A DNA stretch of 62,383 bases from positions 1-62,383 of the forward strand of contig NZ_FZPJ01000012.1 in the NCBI RefSeq assembly GCF_900198605.1, given 5' to 3'. Below the pieces are notes generated by a model. The model was not told the origin of the DNA and made no database searches. It worked only from the letters and a program-made list of their open reading frames with translations. The translations under genes and the position numbers were made by a program. Shown here one piece after another: positions 37,088-46,465 of the stretch. The stretch is from Helicobacter mesocricetorum. Lineage in GTDB: Bacteria > Campylobacterota > Campylobacteria > Campylobacterales > Helicobacteraceae. Position 1 is the first letter of the stretch, and each line of letters opens with the position of its first letter.

Positions 37088-37213
37088 CTATTATTTTATA
37101 AATACATATCGTATTTTATTAAAATTAATATGTTTTATTATTTGAAGTTACAAAATGTAAATTTATGAGAGTTTTTAAAAAATAGTCTTTAGTGTTTAAA
37201 ATTTTGTTAAATT

Positions 37214-37780
37214 TTAGATTTTTAAGAAATTATGGAGTAATTGTTTGCCTTGGGATTGTAAAATGGATTCTGGGTGGAATTGTATGCCATAGAGTGGAAG
37301 ATGTTTATGTTGGATTATCATAGGGATTTTGCGATGATTTTTTGTGATAAATCCTAACATTTGGCATTCTCCAAGTTCTGAAACATACAAAGAGTGGTAG
37401 AGAGCTACTTGAAAGGGTTTATAAATATTTTTACAAAGTTTATTGGGGATAAATTCACAAAGCATTTTTTGAGCGTGTAGTGGAGTGTCCATTTCTTCTA
37501 CTTTGCCTCCATAGACTTCTGCAATACATTGCATACCCAAACATACCCCAAGAGTTTTTTTATAGGGGAAGCTTGTAAGAATTTTCAAGGATATTCCTGA
37601 ATCTTTAGGGGAACCAAAGCCTGGAGAAATAACAAGATGGCTAAAAGATTCCACAAAATTTTTTTCCACAATAGCATCATTTTTGATAACTTTAATCTTT
37701 GCACCTAAGGATAAAAAGTAATAATACAGATTGTAAGTAAAAGAATCATAATTATCAATCAGAAGTATTTTTTTGCGCAT
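37214..37780 (-). CDS. pabA: Aminodeoxychorismate synthase glutamine amidotransferase (PabA/TrpG type)
   Basis: Supplies ammonia from glutamine to the PabB domain. It is 188 aa with LLIDNYDSFTYNL, the nucleophile Cys in LGVCLGMQCIAE, and the His-Glu of FHPESIL. It overlaps the pabB-pabC gene by 26 bases, which decides for PabA over TrpG. Confidence 0.9.
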   Translation of the reverse strand: MRKKILLIDNYDSFTYNLYYYFLSLGAKIKVIKNDAIVEKNFVESFSHLVISPGFGSPKDSGISLKILTSFPYKKTLGVCLGMQCIAEVYGGKVEEMDTPLHAQKMLCEFIPNKLCKNIYKPFQVALYHSLYVSELGECQMLGFITKNHRKIPMIIQHKHLPLYGIQFHPESILQSQGKQLLHNFLKI

Positions 37781-39530
37781 TGATTGTAACCTCTACAATA
37801 CCCCTTAAGGCATTGGTGCAAAAGATTTTTTCTGCTTCTAAAAGATCTTTTTTTAACAAAGTCTTTTCATAAATAAGTTTAGAATCTAAAAGGAATTGCC
37901 GGATACAACCCCCTAATAAACCGCTTTTTCTAGGAGGAGTGAGAAAGGTATTATTTTTTAAGATTATAATATTACTCCTACTGCCCTCTGTAATTTCTCC
38001 TTTTTCATTGGTGTAGATATAATCAAAAATTTTTTGGTTGGGAGTCTTAGTAAAATGTCTCCTTAGGGTGGTTTTGTGATAGAGTAAATCATTATGCGAA
38101 TAAATGCAGTCTTTAGCAAAGGCAATATTATAAGAGCAAATAGGAGTATAGGGAGTTTGCTCAAAAAGTATTTTTTGATCTAATAAAAGACGCAAAATAG
38201 AAGGTTTAGAATCCCTTTGGAGGAACGGTAAAAGTATATCGGGGATACTTTGCCACCCTATCTTGGATAAAAGTGGTTCAAAGGCTTGAAAGTTTTTCAT
38301 CATATTAAGATTTTTAGAGCATAAAGCCTCATAGGAATCTTCTAAGAATTTAGGGCAATAAAAACCAAAATCTTTTGCGCTTTTTAAAATCCTTTTTAAA
38401 TGGTAAGAGAGTAAAAAGGCTTGATTGCCACGTACAAGAATAGTTTCTAAAAGCTTAAAATTATGAGGAAAGAGAAATTGAGATTTTAATTGCAATTCTT
38501 TAAATTCCTCTTCCCATTTAGAATCCCACACGATTCCGCTGCCTACACCATAGCGATAAAAGTCTTCATCTTGGTATTTCATCAGTGTGCGTATAGGGAC
38601 ATTAAAACAAGCCTTATTTTTTGTAATAACCCCTATTGCACCACAATACACTCCCCTATCCCTAAGTTCTAGGTTTTGGATAATATCCATAGTAGATTTT
38701 TTAGGTGCTCCTGTGATAGAGCCACAAGGAAATAAAGCACTAAAGATTTTATAAAGGGGTTGATTAGGGATTTTTGCTTGGAGTTTTGAAACCATTTGGT
38801 GGAGTGTGGGATAAGTTTTAATAGTAAGGAGGGATTTGATTTTTAGGGTGTGGAGTTTAGCAATTTGGCTAATATCATTGCGCAATAAATCCACAATCAT
38901 TATGTTTTCTGAAATATTTTTAGAATCTTGTTTTAAGCTTTTTTTATTTTTCTTATCCTCTTGTTTGTTTTTACCTCGTTTAATCGTTCCTTTCATCGGT
39001 TCTAAAGTGATTTTGTCTTTTTTAAGTTGGAAAAAAAGCTCTGGGGAGAGTGAAATAATTTCAACAAAAGGGGTTTTAAAATAGGCTTTATAATCTGTAT
39101 TTTGCGTGTGGAGTAAAGCTTTAAAAATCTCTAATCCCTCACAATGGCTTTGTAAATGTAGTTCTTGTGTGAGATTAACTTGGTAGGTATTCCCAAGTTT
39201 TAGATTTTGCTTTACCTTTTGAAAAGTATGCTTATAAAATTCCTCATTAAGTCCTTGCTTAATGGTAGGATAAAACAAAGCTTTGGTTTTTAAAGATGAA
39301 TTAGAGAGTAAAGAACGTTTTTTAAAAAGGATAAATTCTAATAAAGGTTTTTTGTATTCTTTTTGTTCCTTGGAGGAAAATAATCCTGCCTCATAGCTAA
39401 CATACCCAACCAAATATCCATATTTGGAATATTTTTGGATTTTTTTAAAGCAAAGGGGTAGATCTTTTTTCTTAAAAGTAAAAATGTGTTTAAGGGGTTT
39501 AGAATAAACATAATCTCCAAAAATTGTCAT
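37755..39530 (-). CDS. pabB: PabB-PabC fusion: aminodeoxychorismate synthase component I / 4-amino-4-deoxychorismate lyase
   Basis: Makes p-aminobenzoate for folate in two steps from one 591-aa protein. Residues about 1-340 are PabB (NTYQVNLTQELHL, EPMKGTIKRGKN, GSITGAPKKSTMDIIQ, RDRGVYCGAIG). Residues about 350-591 are the PLP lyase PabC (HKTTLRRHF with the PLP lysine, GEITEGSRSNIIIL, PPRKSGLLGG). Fusions of this order are known in several bacteria. Confidence 0.9.
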   Translation of the reverse strand: MTIFGDYVYSKPLKHIFTFKKKDLPLCFKKIQKYSKYGYLVGYVSYEAGLFSSKEQKEYKKPLLEFILFKKRSLLSNSSLKTKALFYPTIKQGLNEEFYKHTFQKVKQNLKLGNTYQVNLTQELHLQSHCEGLEIFKALLHTQNTDYKAYFKTPFVEIISLSPELFFQLKKDKITLEPMKGTIKRGKNKQEDKKNKKSLKQDSKNISENIMIVDLLRNDISQIAKLHTLKIKSLLTIKTYPTLHQMVSKLQAKIPNQPLYKIFSALFPCGSITGAPKKSTMDIIQNLELRDRGVYCGAIGVITKNKACFNVPIRTLMKYQDEDFYRYGVGSGIVWDSKWEEEFKELQLKSQFLFPHNFKLLETILVRGNQAFLLSYHLKRILKSAKDFGFYCPKFLEDSYEALCSKNLNMMKNFQAFEPLLSKIGWQSIPDILLPFLQRDSKPSILRLLLDQKILFEQTPYTPICSYNIAFAKDCIYSHNDLLYHKTTLRRHFTKTPNQKIFDYIYTNEKGEITEGSRSNIIILKNNTFLTPPRKSGLLGGCIRQFLLDSKLIYEKTLLKKDLLEAEKIFCTNALRGIVEVTINAQKNTSD

Positions 39531-39559
39531 TTAATAGCCTTAAAAAAGCGGTTGTCTTC

Positions 39560-41554
39560 TTAGAGCTTAAATTCATTAATTTTAGATTCAATCTTTTGTG
39601 ATTGCGTTGAGAGTTCCTTAGAAATATTAGAGATTTTATCCATTTCTTGCGAAATATTTTGTAGATGTTCATTAAGCTTTTTATTGTTGTCTAAAAGTGA
39701 GTTTGCTTCACTATTGAGCTGTTGCGAACTTGTAATGGTTTCATTAGCAAGAGAGCTTACCTCTTCTATGGCTTCATTAACCTTATTGATATTTTCTTGA
39801 ATTTGGTGAGAGCTATTCACAAAAGAGAAGAATTTTTTGGAGTTTTGTGAAATCTGTGTGCTAACATTATTGATAGATTGTGTGATAATCGTAATGGTGG
39901 TATCAATCTCATTTAAAGATTTTCCTGTTCTCTCTGCTAACTTTCTAACTTCATCAGCAACAACCGCAAATCCTCTTCCGTGTTCTCCTGCTCTTGCTGC
40001 TTCAATAGCAGCATTGAGTGCTAATAAGTTTGTTTGGTCTGCAATATCAGTGATAGTTGCTAGTATATTTTTGATATTTTGCGCATCTTGGGTAAGTGTT
40101 GTGATATTATCGACCAATGTCTCTTGATTTTGTGCGTCTTGTTCAATGTTTTCTGAAAAATTTACAATAGAATTCTTGGTTTCATCTAATTGGGATTTTG
40201 CTCCTATAATATCTGTCATTGTATGGGTTGTTTTTTGGATATTTATTTCTAGGGATTCCCCAACCTCTTTTCCGATTTCATTAGAATAGTTAGAAAGCCT
40301 AAAGCTCTCTTTTGTGTAACCTAAGACATCTTTTGCGCCTTTGAGTAAATCTTGGGAAATCTGGAGGTTATGCTTACTTTGTAAGTTTAGCTCTATGAAA
40401 ATTTGTTTAATAGTTTGTAAAAAATTCTGAATTGCTTGATACATAATCCCAATTTCATCAGAGCTTTTTTTGAAAGCAAGGGTTTGGCTAATGTTTTTAG
40501 TTTTGTTGATATAAACAAGGAATTCTAAAATTTTTTTAATACGCGAGGTGATGTTATAAACGATAAGATAGCTTATTCCTAAGGTTAAAATAATAACCGA
40601 CACCAAGACAACACTTAATCCTACAAAATTAAAGAAATTCTTAGATTTATTTTGTGAAACGGTTGAGATGAGATTATTAGAAAGCCTATCTTCAATAGTT
40701 CTTAAAATATTAATTTTTGATGTAATGGTGTCAAACCAATAAGCCTGTGAGATTCCAAAATTGCCTGTTTCTGCTTTTGCAATAGCGATTTTGCGCATTC
40801 TTTCTACTTCTTGGAAGCTTGGGTCTTTGATGGCTTGTTGGTAAAATTCTAATCCTTCCTCCGTGCTATAATGGATAAAGTTTTCTAAATAGATATTTTG
40901 CGCTGTTATTAAGGAGATAAAGCGTTGGTATAATCCTTCTGCAAACTTATTAGCCCCTAAAACATTAGATAAAACAGCCCTTTCTTGTCCAGAATTTTCT
41001 TTTGCATTAACAAGCTCAATAAAAGCAATCAAAGAGCGAACAACTACATAATCTCTGCTAATGTTTGCTATCTCTGTGATATTTTCTATAAGGCTTGAAA
41101 TCGTTTGTGTATAATAGCCTAAAACCTCTCCAATTTTGATACTAGAAGAATCAACCCCACCCCGAATACTTTGTAGGTATTCTAGTTGTTTTAAGGAGTT
41201 ATTTAAAGATTCTTGGAGAATCCTTGGATAATCCGCAAAATTAAAGGACTGCAAAAAGTCTTTTAGGTTTTTTATTTCTTTATCTGTTAATAATCTTTGC
41301 TCAAATAAGAGTTTTTGGAATTTTTCATTTTTTGCCCCTAAGTAACCTGCAGAAGCCCCTCTTTCTTTTTGTAATTCGTGGATAGTTGCACTAATGTTGG
41401 CAGAAAATAAAATGCCCTTTTCTAAAAGTTCGATTCTACGATATTCTTTATAGCTATTTTGGATAAGCAAAACAGAGATACAAGTAAAAATAACTAGAGG
41501 AACACATAAGAGTAATAGCATTTTTGTGCGGATTTTAAGATTAGAAAATATCAT
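39560..41554 (-). CDS. Methyl-accepting chemotaxis protein with NIT (nitrate/nitrite-sensing) domain
   Basis: Transmembrane chemoreceptor, 664 aa. TM1 about 12-32; periplasmic NIT domain ([15 protein letters not shown] near 57, then [15 protein letters not shown]); TM2 about 312-336; HAMP region; and a signalling coiled coil with the tip [20 protein letters not shown]...[17 protein letters not shown]. The C-terminus (KINEFKL) lacks a methyltransferase-binding pentapeptide. Ligand not provable from sequence; NIT domains are associated with nitrate or nitrite. Confidence 0.88.
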   Translation of the reverse strand: MIFSNLKIRTKMLLLLCVPLVIFTCISVLLIQNSYKEYRRIELLEKGILFSANISATIHELQKERGASAGYLGAKNEKFQKLLFEQRLLTDKEIKNLKDFLQSFNFADYPRILQESLNNSLKQLEYLQSIRGGVDSSSIKIGEVLGYYTQTISSLIENITEIANISRDYVVVRSLIAFIELVNAKENSGQERAVLSNVLGANKFAEGLYQRFISLITAQNIYLENFIHYSTEEGLEFYQQAIKDPSFQEVERMRKIAIAKAETGNFGISQAYWFDTITSKINILRTIEDRLSNNLISTVSQNKSKNFFNFVGLSVVLVSVIILTLGISYLIVYNITSRIKKILEFLVYINKTKNISQTLAFKKSSDEIGIMYQAIQNFLQTIKQIFIELNLQSKHNLQISQDLLKGAKDVLGYTKESFRLSNYSNEIGKEVGESLEINIQKTTHTMTDIIGAKSQLDETKNSIVNFSENIEQDAQNQETLVDNITTLTQDAQNIKNILATITDIADQTNLLALNAAIEAARAGEHGRGFAVVADEVRKLAERTGKSLNEIDTTITIITQSINNVSTQISQNSKKFFSFVNSSHQIQENINKVNEAIEEVSSLANETITSSQQLNSEANSLLDNNKKLNEHLQNISQEMDKISNISKELSTQSQKIESKINEFKL

Positions 41555-41600
41555 AGTTCATCTTTATTTTAGTATCGAGTTATTCTTTGATGCGCTAATA

Positions 41601-43196
41601 CTAAAACTTTGAGGAATTTTCTATATATTCTTCATAGCTCCCTCTAAAGTCTAGGATTTCATTATTTTCTTTAAATTCTATAATGCGATTAGCAAAAGCA
41701 TCAATTAATTCTCTATCGTGGCTTATGCAAATAATGTTCCCATTATATTTATAAAGTGCTTCACCTAATGCAATAATGGCTTCTAAATCAAGATGATTAG
41801 TGGGTTCATCTAGCACTAAAAAATTCCCCCCCTCTAGCATTAACTTAGAAAGCATTATGCGATGTTTCTCCCCTCCACTTAAACTCCCTACACTTTTTTC
41901 TTGTTCTTCCCCATTAAAGAGCATTCTTCCTAGAGCGTTGCGTATTTCTGTAGATTCTTTTTTCTTATCAAAGCCCCTAAGCCATTCATAGAGACTTTCT
42001 TCTCCTACAATAAGTTCGGTAGTATTTTGGGGAAAATAGCTTCTTTTTATAGTTGCTCCCCATTTTATGCTTCCCTCTTTTGGCATTAGATTTTCACAAA
42101 TTAATTCACAAAAAGTGCTTTTTCCAATTCCATTGCGTCCAATAAGGGCGATTTTATCTCCGGGAAGTATTTTTAAATCAAGATTTTTTAAAATCTCCAA
42201 ATCTCCATAGGCAAAACTTAGGTTTTCAATATCTAAAGCTTCATTTCCAATATTGCGTTCGGGTTTAAAGAGAATGCTAGGTTCTCTTCGGCTAGAGACT
42301 TCAAGATTTTTTATATCCAACTTTTCAAGTTGTTTTTGTCGGCTAGTGGCTTGTCGTGCTTTGGAGGCATTTGCTGAAAATCGTGCGATAAAAGATTCTA
42401 ATTCTTCTTTTTCTTTGAGCTTTTTATTGTGTTCCATTTCTTGTTGTTTGGCTATAAGTGTGCTAGCAATATACCAATCATCATAATTTCCGCTAAATTC
42501 GCGCACATTTTTAAAGTCTAAATCCAAAATATGTGTGCAAACGCTATTTAAAAAATGTCTATCGTGAGAGATAACTACTAAAGTCCCCTCGTGTCTTTTT
42601 AATTGTTCTTCTAAGTAGGCAATAGCATTTAAGTCTAAGTTATTAGTGGGTTCATCTAAAAACAAAATATCAGGTCGTGGGAAAAGCACTTGTGCTAATA
42701 GCACTTTAAACTTATCTCCCCCTGTTAGAGTTTTCATTAATTCCTTATGGATAGAAGCACGAAACCCTAAATCTTCTAAAATTTTTTGAATCTGTATATC
42801 ATATTCATAAGTAGGGTCTTCTTCGGCGCAAATGGTTTCAAGCTCCCCTAAGCGTTCATTAATAGCATCGCTAAAATCCCCGCTTTCATAAATCTTTTCT
42901 TTTTCTTTGATAGCCTCATAAAGTCTTTTGTTGCCATATAAAACGCAATCTTCAATGCTAAAGTATTCAAAGGCGAATTGATTTTGCCCTAAAATGCCAA
43001 TTCTTGCATTAGGGGCAAAAGCAATATTTCCATTGGTAGGTTCTATTTCTTGGCTTAGGATTTTTAAAAAGGTTGATTTTCCTGCACCATTAGCCCCAAT
43101 TAGTCCATAACGCTTACCTTTATCAAGTTTTAAATTAATATTTTCAAAAAGCTTTTTGGTGGCATATTGCATACCTAACCCTGTGATTTGAATCAT
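41601..43196 (-). CDS. ABC-F family ATPase (YbiT-like)
   Basis: Soluble twin-ATPase protein, 531 aa, with no membrane segments; ABC-F proteins act on the ribosome. Walker A motifs GANGAGKS and GRNGIGKS; signatures LTGGDKFKVLLAQ and LSGGEKHRIMLSK; Walker B FLDEPTNNLD and [10 protein letters not shown]; a charged linker at about 240-310. The first signature (TGGDK) resembles YbiT. Two ABC-F genes occur in this window. Confidence 0.88.
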   Translation of the reverse strand: MIQITGLGMQYATKKLFENINLKLDKGKRYGLIGANGAGKSTFLKILSQEIEPTNGNIAFAPNARIGILGQNQFAFEYFSIEDCVLYGNKRLYEAIKEKEKIYESGDFSDAINERLGELETICAEEDPTYEYDIQIQKILEDLGFRASIHKELMKTLTGGDKFKVLLAQVLFPRPDILFLDEPTNNLDLNAIAYLEEQLKRHEGTLVVISHDRHFLNSVCTHILDLDFKNVREFSGNYDDWYIASTLIAKQQEMEHNKKLKEKEELESFIARFSANASKARQATSRQKQLEKLDIKNLEVSSRREPSILFKPERNIGNEALDIENLSFAYGDLEILKNLDLKILPGDKIALIGRNGIGKSTFCELICENLMPKEGSIKWGATIKRSYFPQNTTELIVGEESLYEWLRGFDKKKESTEIRNALGRMLFNGEEQEKSVGSLSGGEKHRIMLSKLMLEGGNFLVLDEPTNHLDLEAIIALGEALYKYNGNIICISHDRELIDAFANRIIEFKENNEILDFRGSYEEYIENSSKF

Positions 43197-43204
43197 AAAT
43201 GCTC

Positions 43205-44734
43205 CTAATCTTTATTTTTGGAATTTTTAATTTTTTCAATAATAGCGGTGCTACTTTTGCCCTCTATATAATCTATTAAGCGCACTTCTTTGGCAATAGC
43301 ACTTCCTACTATTTCCTTATCTAGGTAATCTTTGCCTTTGACTAAAATATCAGGCTTGATTTTTTTAATAAGCTCTAAAGGGGTTTCTTCCTCAAAAACA
43401 ATCACAAAATCCACGCATTCTAATGCACATAGCATTGCTATTCTATCATATTGTGCGTTGATGGGTCGTTCCTTGCCTTTAAGGGCTTTAATAGAATCAT
43501 CACTATTTAAGCCAACAATTAGTAAATCCCCTAATTTTTTTGCTTGGTTGAGGTAGTCAATATGCCCTAAATGTAAAATGTCAAAACAACCATTTGTGAA
43601 AACAATTTTAGATTCTAGGGTTTTTAGGGTTGTAAAAAAATCATTTAAGTGTGGGGGGCTAATGTATTTATCCCTATAATTTCTTATTTTTTGGGGTGTT
43701 TTTTGGAGTTGCAAAAAGAAAGGAGGATTTTTGTGGTTATCCTCTTGTAGGGTTGATAAAAAATTGGCATCGACAAATTGTGAGTTTAGTAAATTGTTTT
43801 TCTTTAAATAATTAATAATCTCCTCCTTAGAGGCGGTGGCTGAACCTATTTTATTCACAACAACAGCCGCTGCTGCATTAGCAAAATAAACACTTTGGAG
43901 AATATTTTTTTGTAAGGAAAGCATATAGGCTAAGGCAGCAATCACGGTATCTCCAGCACCTGTTACATCAAAGACTTCTTTGGCTACTGTGGGAATTGTT
44001 TGTAAGGTTTTATCTAAAACCGCTATGCCATCTTCGCTTAAGGTGATTAAAGAAAACTCCAAATCACACATTTGTTTTAATTTTTTAGTCGCTAAAAGTA
44101 GTGTTTCTTCATTATAAATAGAGATATTCGTGGCTTCTTTAGCTTCTTTTTTGTTAGGAGTTAGGAGTGTCGCACCTCGATATTTTTGATAATCCTTGCC
44201 TTTTGGGTCGATTAAAATCTTGATTTTAGATTTATTAGCAAGAGTGATAAGCTCTTGTGTAAGCTTAGGGCTTAAAACTCCTTTTTGGTAATCTGAAAGA
44301 ATGATGCAGTCAATCTTGTGGTTTTTGATAAGCTGCACACTAAAGTTTAAGATAAAAGATTCTCCTTCTTGGCAAATCATTTCTTTATCTTCTTTATCTA
44401 CGCGTAAAACCTGTTGGTGTGCGGCGATAATTCTTGATTTTTTCGTTGTGGGGCGATTTTTATGAATGTAGATTCCCTGTGTATGGATATGGAGAGTTTG
44501 TAGTTGGTGCTTTAGCTTTTCTCCTGCTTCATCAGCACCTATCATCCCGCAGATAAAGACTTCCGCTTCTAAAGCCACTAAATTATTGGCAACATTACAA
44601 GCACCACCTAAACTTAGAGTTTCTTTGGTTACTTCAATAACTTGCACAGGGGCTTCAGGAGAGATTCTCTCGCATTCTCCCCAAACATAATGATCTAAGA
44701 TTAAATCCCCAATAACTAAGATATTTGGCTTCAA
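43205..44734 (-). CDS. hldE: Bifunctional heptose 7-phosphate kinase / heptose 1-phosphate adenylyltransferase HldE
   Basis: Catalyses the kinase and nucleotidyl steps of ADP-heptose synthesis. It is 509 aa: ribokinase-fold domain (about 1-330; GDLILDHYVWGECERISPEAP, DVTGAGDTVIAALA) and adenylyltransferase domain (about 370-500; VFTNGCFDILHLGHIDYL with HxGH). It is slightly longer than the E. coli enzyme because of the linker. Starts one base after hldD ends. Confidence 0.93.
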   Translation of the reverse strand: MKPNILVIGDLILDHYVWGECERISPEAPVQVIEVTKETLSLGGACNVANNLVALEAEVFICGMIGADEAGEKLKHQLQTLHIHTQGIYIHKNRPTTKKSRIIAAHQQVLRVDKEDKEMICQEGESFILNFSVQLIKNHKIDCIILSDYQKGVLSPKLTQELITLANKSKIKILIDPKGKDYQKYRGATLLTPNKKEAKEATNISIYNEETLLLATKKLKQMCDLEFSLITLSEDGIAVLDKTLQTIPTVAKEVFDVTGAGDTVIAALAYMLSLQKNILQSVYFANAAAAVVVNKIGSATASKEEIINYLKKNNLLNSQFVDANFLSTLQEDNHKNPPFFLQLQKTPQKIRNYRDKYISPPHLNDFFTTLKTLESKIVFTNGCFDILHLGHIDYLNQAKKLGDLLIVGLNSDDSIKALKGKERPINAQYDRIAMLCALECVDFVIVFEEETPLELIKKIKPDILVKGKDYLDKEIVGSAIAKEVRLIDYIEGKSSTAIIEKIKNSKNKD

Positions 44735-45739
44735 TTACCAACCCTTTAGATGAATTTCTTGAATTTGTTCTATATATTTTTTAATACCAACTTCTAAGGA
44801 GAATCTAGGCTCATAGCCTAGAAATTCTTTAGTGAGTGTGAGACTAGCTTGTGTATGTGTTTGGAAGAAAGCATAGGGATTATCAAAGTATTCCACTTCA
44901 AATTCTCCTAAATTTTGCTTAAGAGAATCCACTATGTCATTGTAGCTTCTAGCATTTCCGCTTCCTACATTATAAACTCCACTTTTTTTAGCTTCCATTG
45001 CTTTAATATTGGCTTGAATAACATCTTCAATATAGACAAAATCGCGTTTTTGTTCCCCCATTTTAAAAAGGCGAACTTTTTTGTTTTTTAGAGCTTGTAG
45101 CCCTAATTGCAAAATCATAGAAGCCGTTTTTCCCTTGTAAAACTCATTTTCTCCATACACATTAAAATACCGCAATCCAACAATATGTAAGCAAGGATTG
45201 TCTTGTAAATATTTATTGGCTAGATTATCCATCATAAGTTTAGAAAATCCATAAATATTCTCTGGAATCTCACCGCTTCCTATGCTGTTTGGAGCAGGAG
45301 TATTTCCATATACCCCTGCACTAGAGGCATAAATCATCTTAGAATCCATTTTCAAACATAATTGTAATAAATCTTTAAAGGCATTTACATTGCTTCTTAA
45401 AACCGCTTCTTGGTCGCTAATAGTTGTATCAGAAATAGCCGCTTGGTGAAAGATGTAATCAAATCTATTTTCTTCTAATCGTTTTAAATCCTCTTTATTA
45501 TTAATATCGCCAACAATTACCTCTCCATTAAAACCTAATAGATTCTTGAAATGCCCTAAAGATTTGAGATTGCCATTACTAAAAATTTCTTCATTTCTGA
45601 AGCAATCAAAGACTACCACTTTGGCTTTAGGATGATATTTTTGGAGATATAATGCTAGATTAGAGCCTATAAATCCTGCTCCTCCAGTGATTAAAATATG
45701 CTTTCCCTCTAAAGTATTATTAATGTATTGCATACGCAT
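44735..45739 (-). CDS. hldD: ADP-L-glycero-D-manno-heptose 6-epimerase
   Basis: Final step of ADP-heptose synthesis. The 334-aa extended SDR protein has the NAD motif GGAGFIGSNLALYL, catalytic Tyr-x-x-x-Lys in YGFSKLMMDN, and the family's RYFNVYGENEFYKGKTASM. AAGGAT precedes the start; a TATAAT -10 lies 27 bases upstream. Heads the hldD-hldE transcript. Confidence 0.93.
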   Translation of the reverse strand: MRMQYINNTLEGKHILITGGAGFIGSNLALYLQKYHPKAKVVVFDCFRNEEIFSNGNLKSLGHFKNLLGFNGEVIVGDINNKEDLKRLEENRFDYIFHQAAISDTTISDQEAVLRSNVNAFKDLLQLCLKMDSKMIYASSAGVYGNTPAPNSIGSGEIPENIYGFSKLMMDNLANKYLQDNPCLHIVGLRYFNVYGENEFYKGKTASMILQLGLQALKNKKVRLFKMGEQKRDFVYIEDVIQANIKAMEAKKSGVYNVGSGNARSYNDIVDSLKQNLGEFEVEYFDNPYAFFQTHTQASLTLTKEFLGYEPRFSLEVGIKKYIEQIQEIHLKGW

Positions 45740-46114
45740 CCTTGGAATCTATAATTTGTCCTTGCATTATAACAAAAGTTTTAAGACATTTGATATTTTG
45801 GTTGCTTCATCAAGGTATTAAGCAATAATTTTTTAGTCAATAAATTTTGGAGGGCATTGATTGCAAATAGCAAAATTTTGCTAGAGCTTTTATTAAAAAG
45901 TATTAGGGTAGATTTGATGGAATCCTTATGAATAGAGAGCAGATAAGGATTCTGTGGTGTTTCTATTATACCCAAAATCAAAATTTTTATGGTACATAGT
46001 TACTATAATAAACAATCTTTTCTATTTATTGCGATTGCTTAAAAATTATTAGGTAAAACTTATGAGTTTTTAAGTAGCATATAGAATACATTTTCAACTC
46101 TAAAGGATGGCATT
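45740..46114. other. 375-base intergenic region with two minus-strand promoters and hairpins
   Basis: Between divergent hldD and the DUF485 gene. Minus-strand -10 boxes are TATAAT at 45766-45771 (serving hldD directly) and 45965-45970. Downstream of the latter lies a 10-base perfect inverted repeat (45920-45929 with 45943-45952) and the palindrome AGCAAAATTTTGCT near 45870. A plus-strand TATAAT is at 46004-46009. The 66-codon frame at 45781-45981 starts inside a promoter and has no recognisable product. Confidence 0.55.
45920..45952 (-). repeat. Stem-loop just after the distal hldD promoter
   Basis: GAATCCTTAT pairs with ATAAGGATTC across a 13-base loop. Its first base would lie about 5-8 bases after the start of a transcript driven by the -10 at 45965-45970, so it may cap the 5' end of that RNA. 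Confidence 0.5.
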
Positions 46115-46465
46115 ATGAAAAATGATGAGGTTATTGAAAAGTTTCGGAATTTTATTTCTCTAAGAAATAGGGTTTCTTTGACATTATCTATTGTTATTTT
46201 GGTTTTATATTATGCTTTTATAGTCGGTGTTGGTTCTTTTCCAGAGATTCTTGGATATCGTTTGGGACCTAGCGCAGTCACGCTTGGAATTGTTGTTGGT
46301 ATTTTCTTAATTATTATTTGTGTCGTTGCAACAGGAATTTATACTTTCTTTGCGAATGTATATTTTGATAAAACTCAACAAGAAGCATTACAAGAGTTAG
46401 AAAGCAGTGGTTTATTAGAGGATTTTAAAGAAGGTAAGATTACTTATTATAAGGATAATAAATGA
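46115..46465 (+). CDS. DUF485 (YjcH-like) inner membrane protein
   Basis: 116 aa with two membrane segments (about 22-44 and 54-82). The opening [24 protein letters not shown] and the pairing with an ActP-type symporter match YjcH, which accompanies actP in E. coli. Four-base overlap with the next gene. Confidence 0.85.
   Translation: MKNDEVIEKFRNFISLRNRVSLTLSIVILVLYYAFIVGVGSFPEILGYRLGPSAVTLGIVVGIFLIIICVVATGIYTFFANVYFDKTQQEALQELESSGLLEDFKEGKITYYKDNK

Noticed and set aside
45781-45981. 66-codon minus-strand frame upstream of hldD
   Set aside because: It starts at a non-ATG codon within the distal promoter, has no ribosome site and no recognisable product; hairpins explain the region better.
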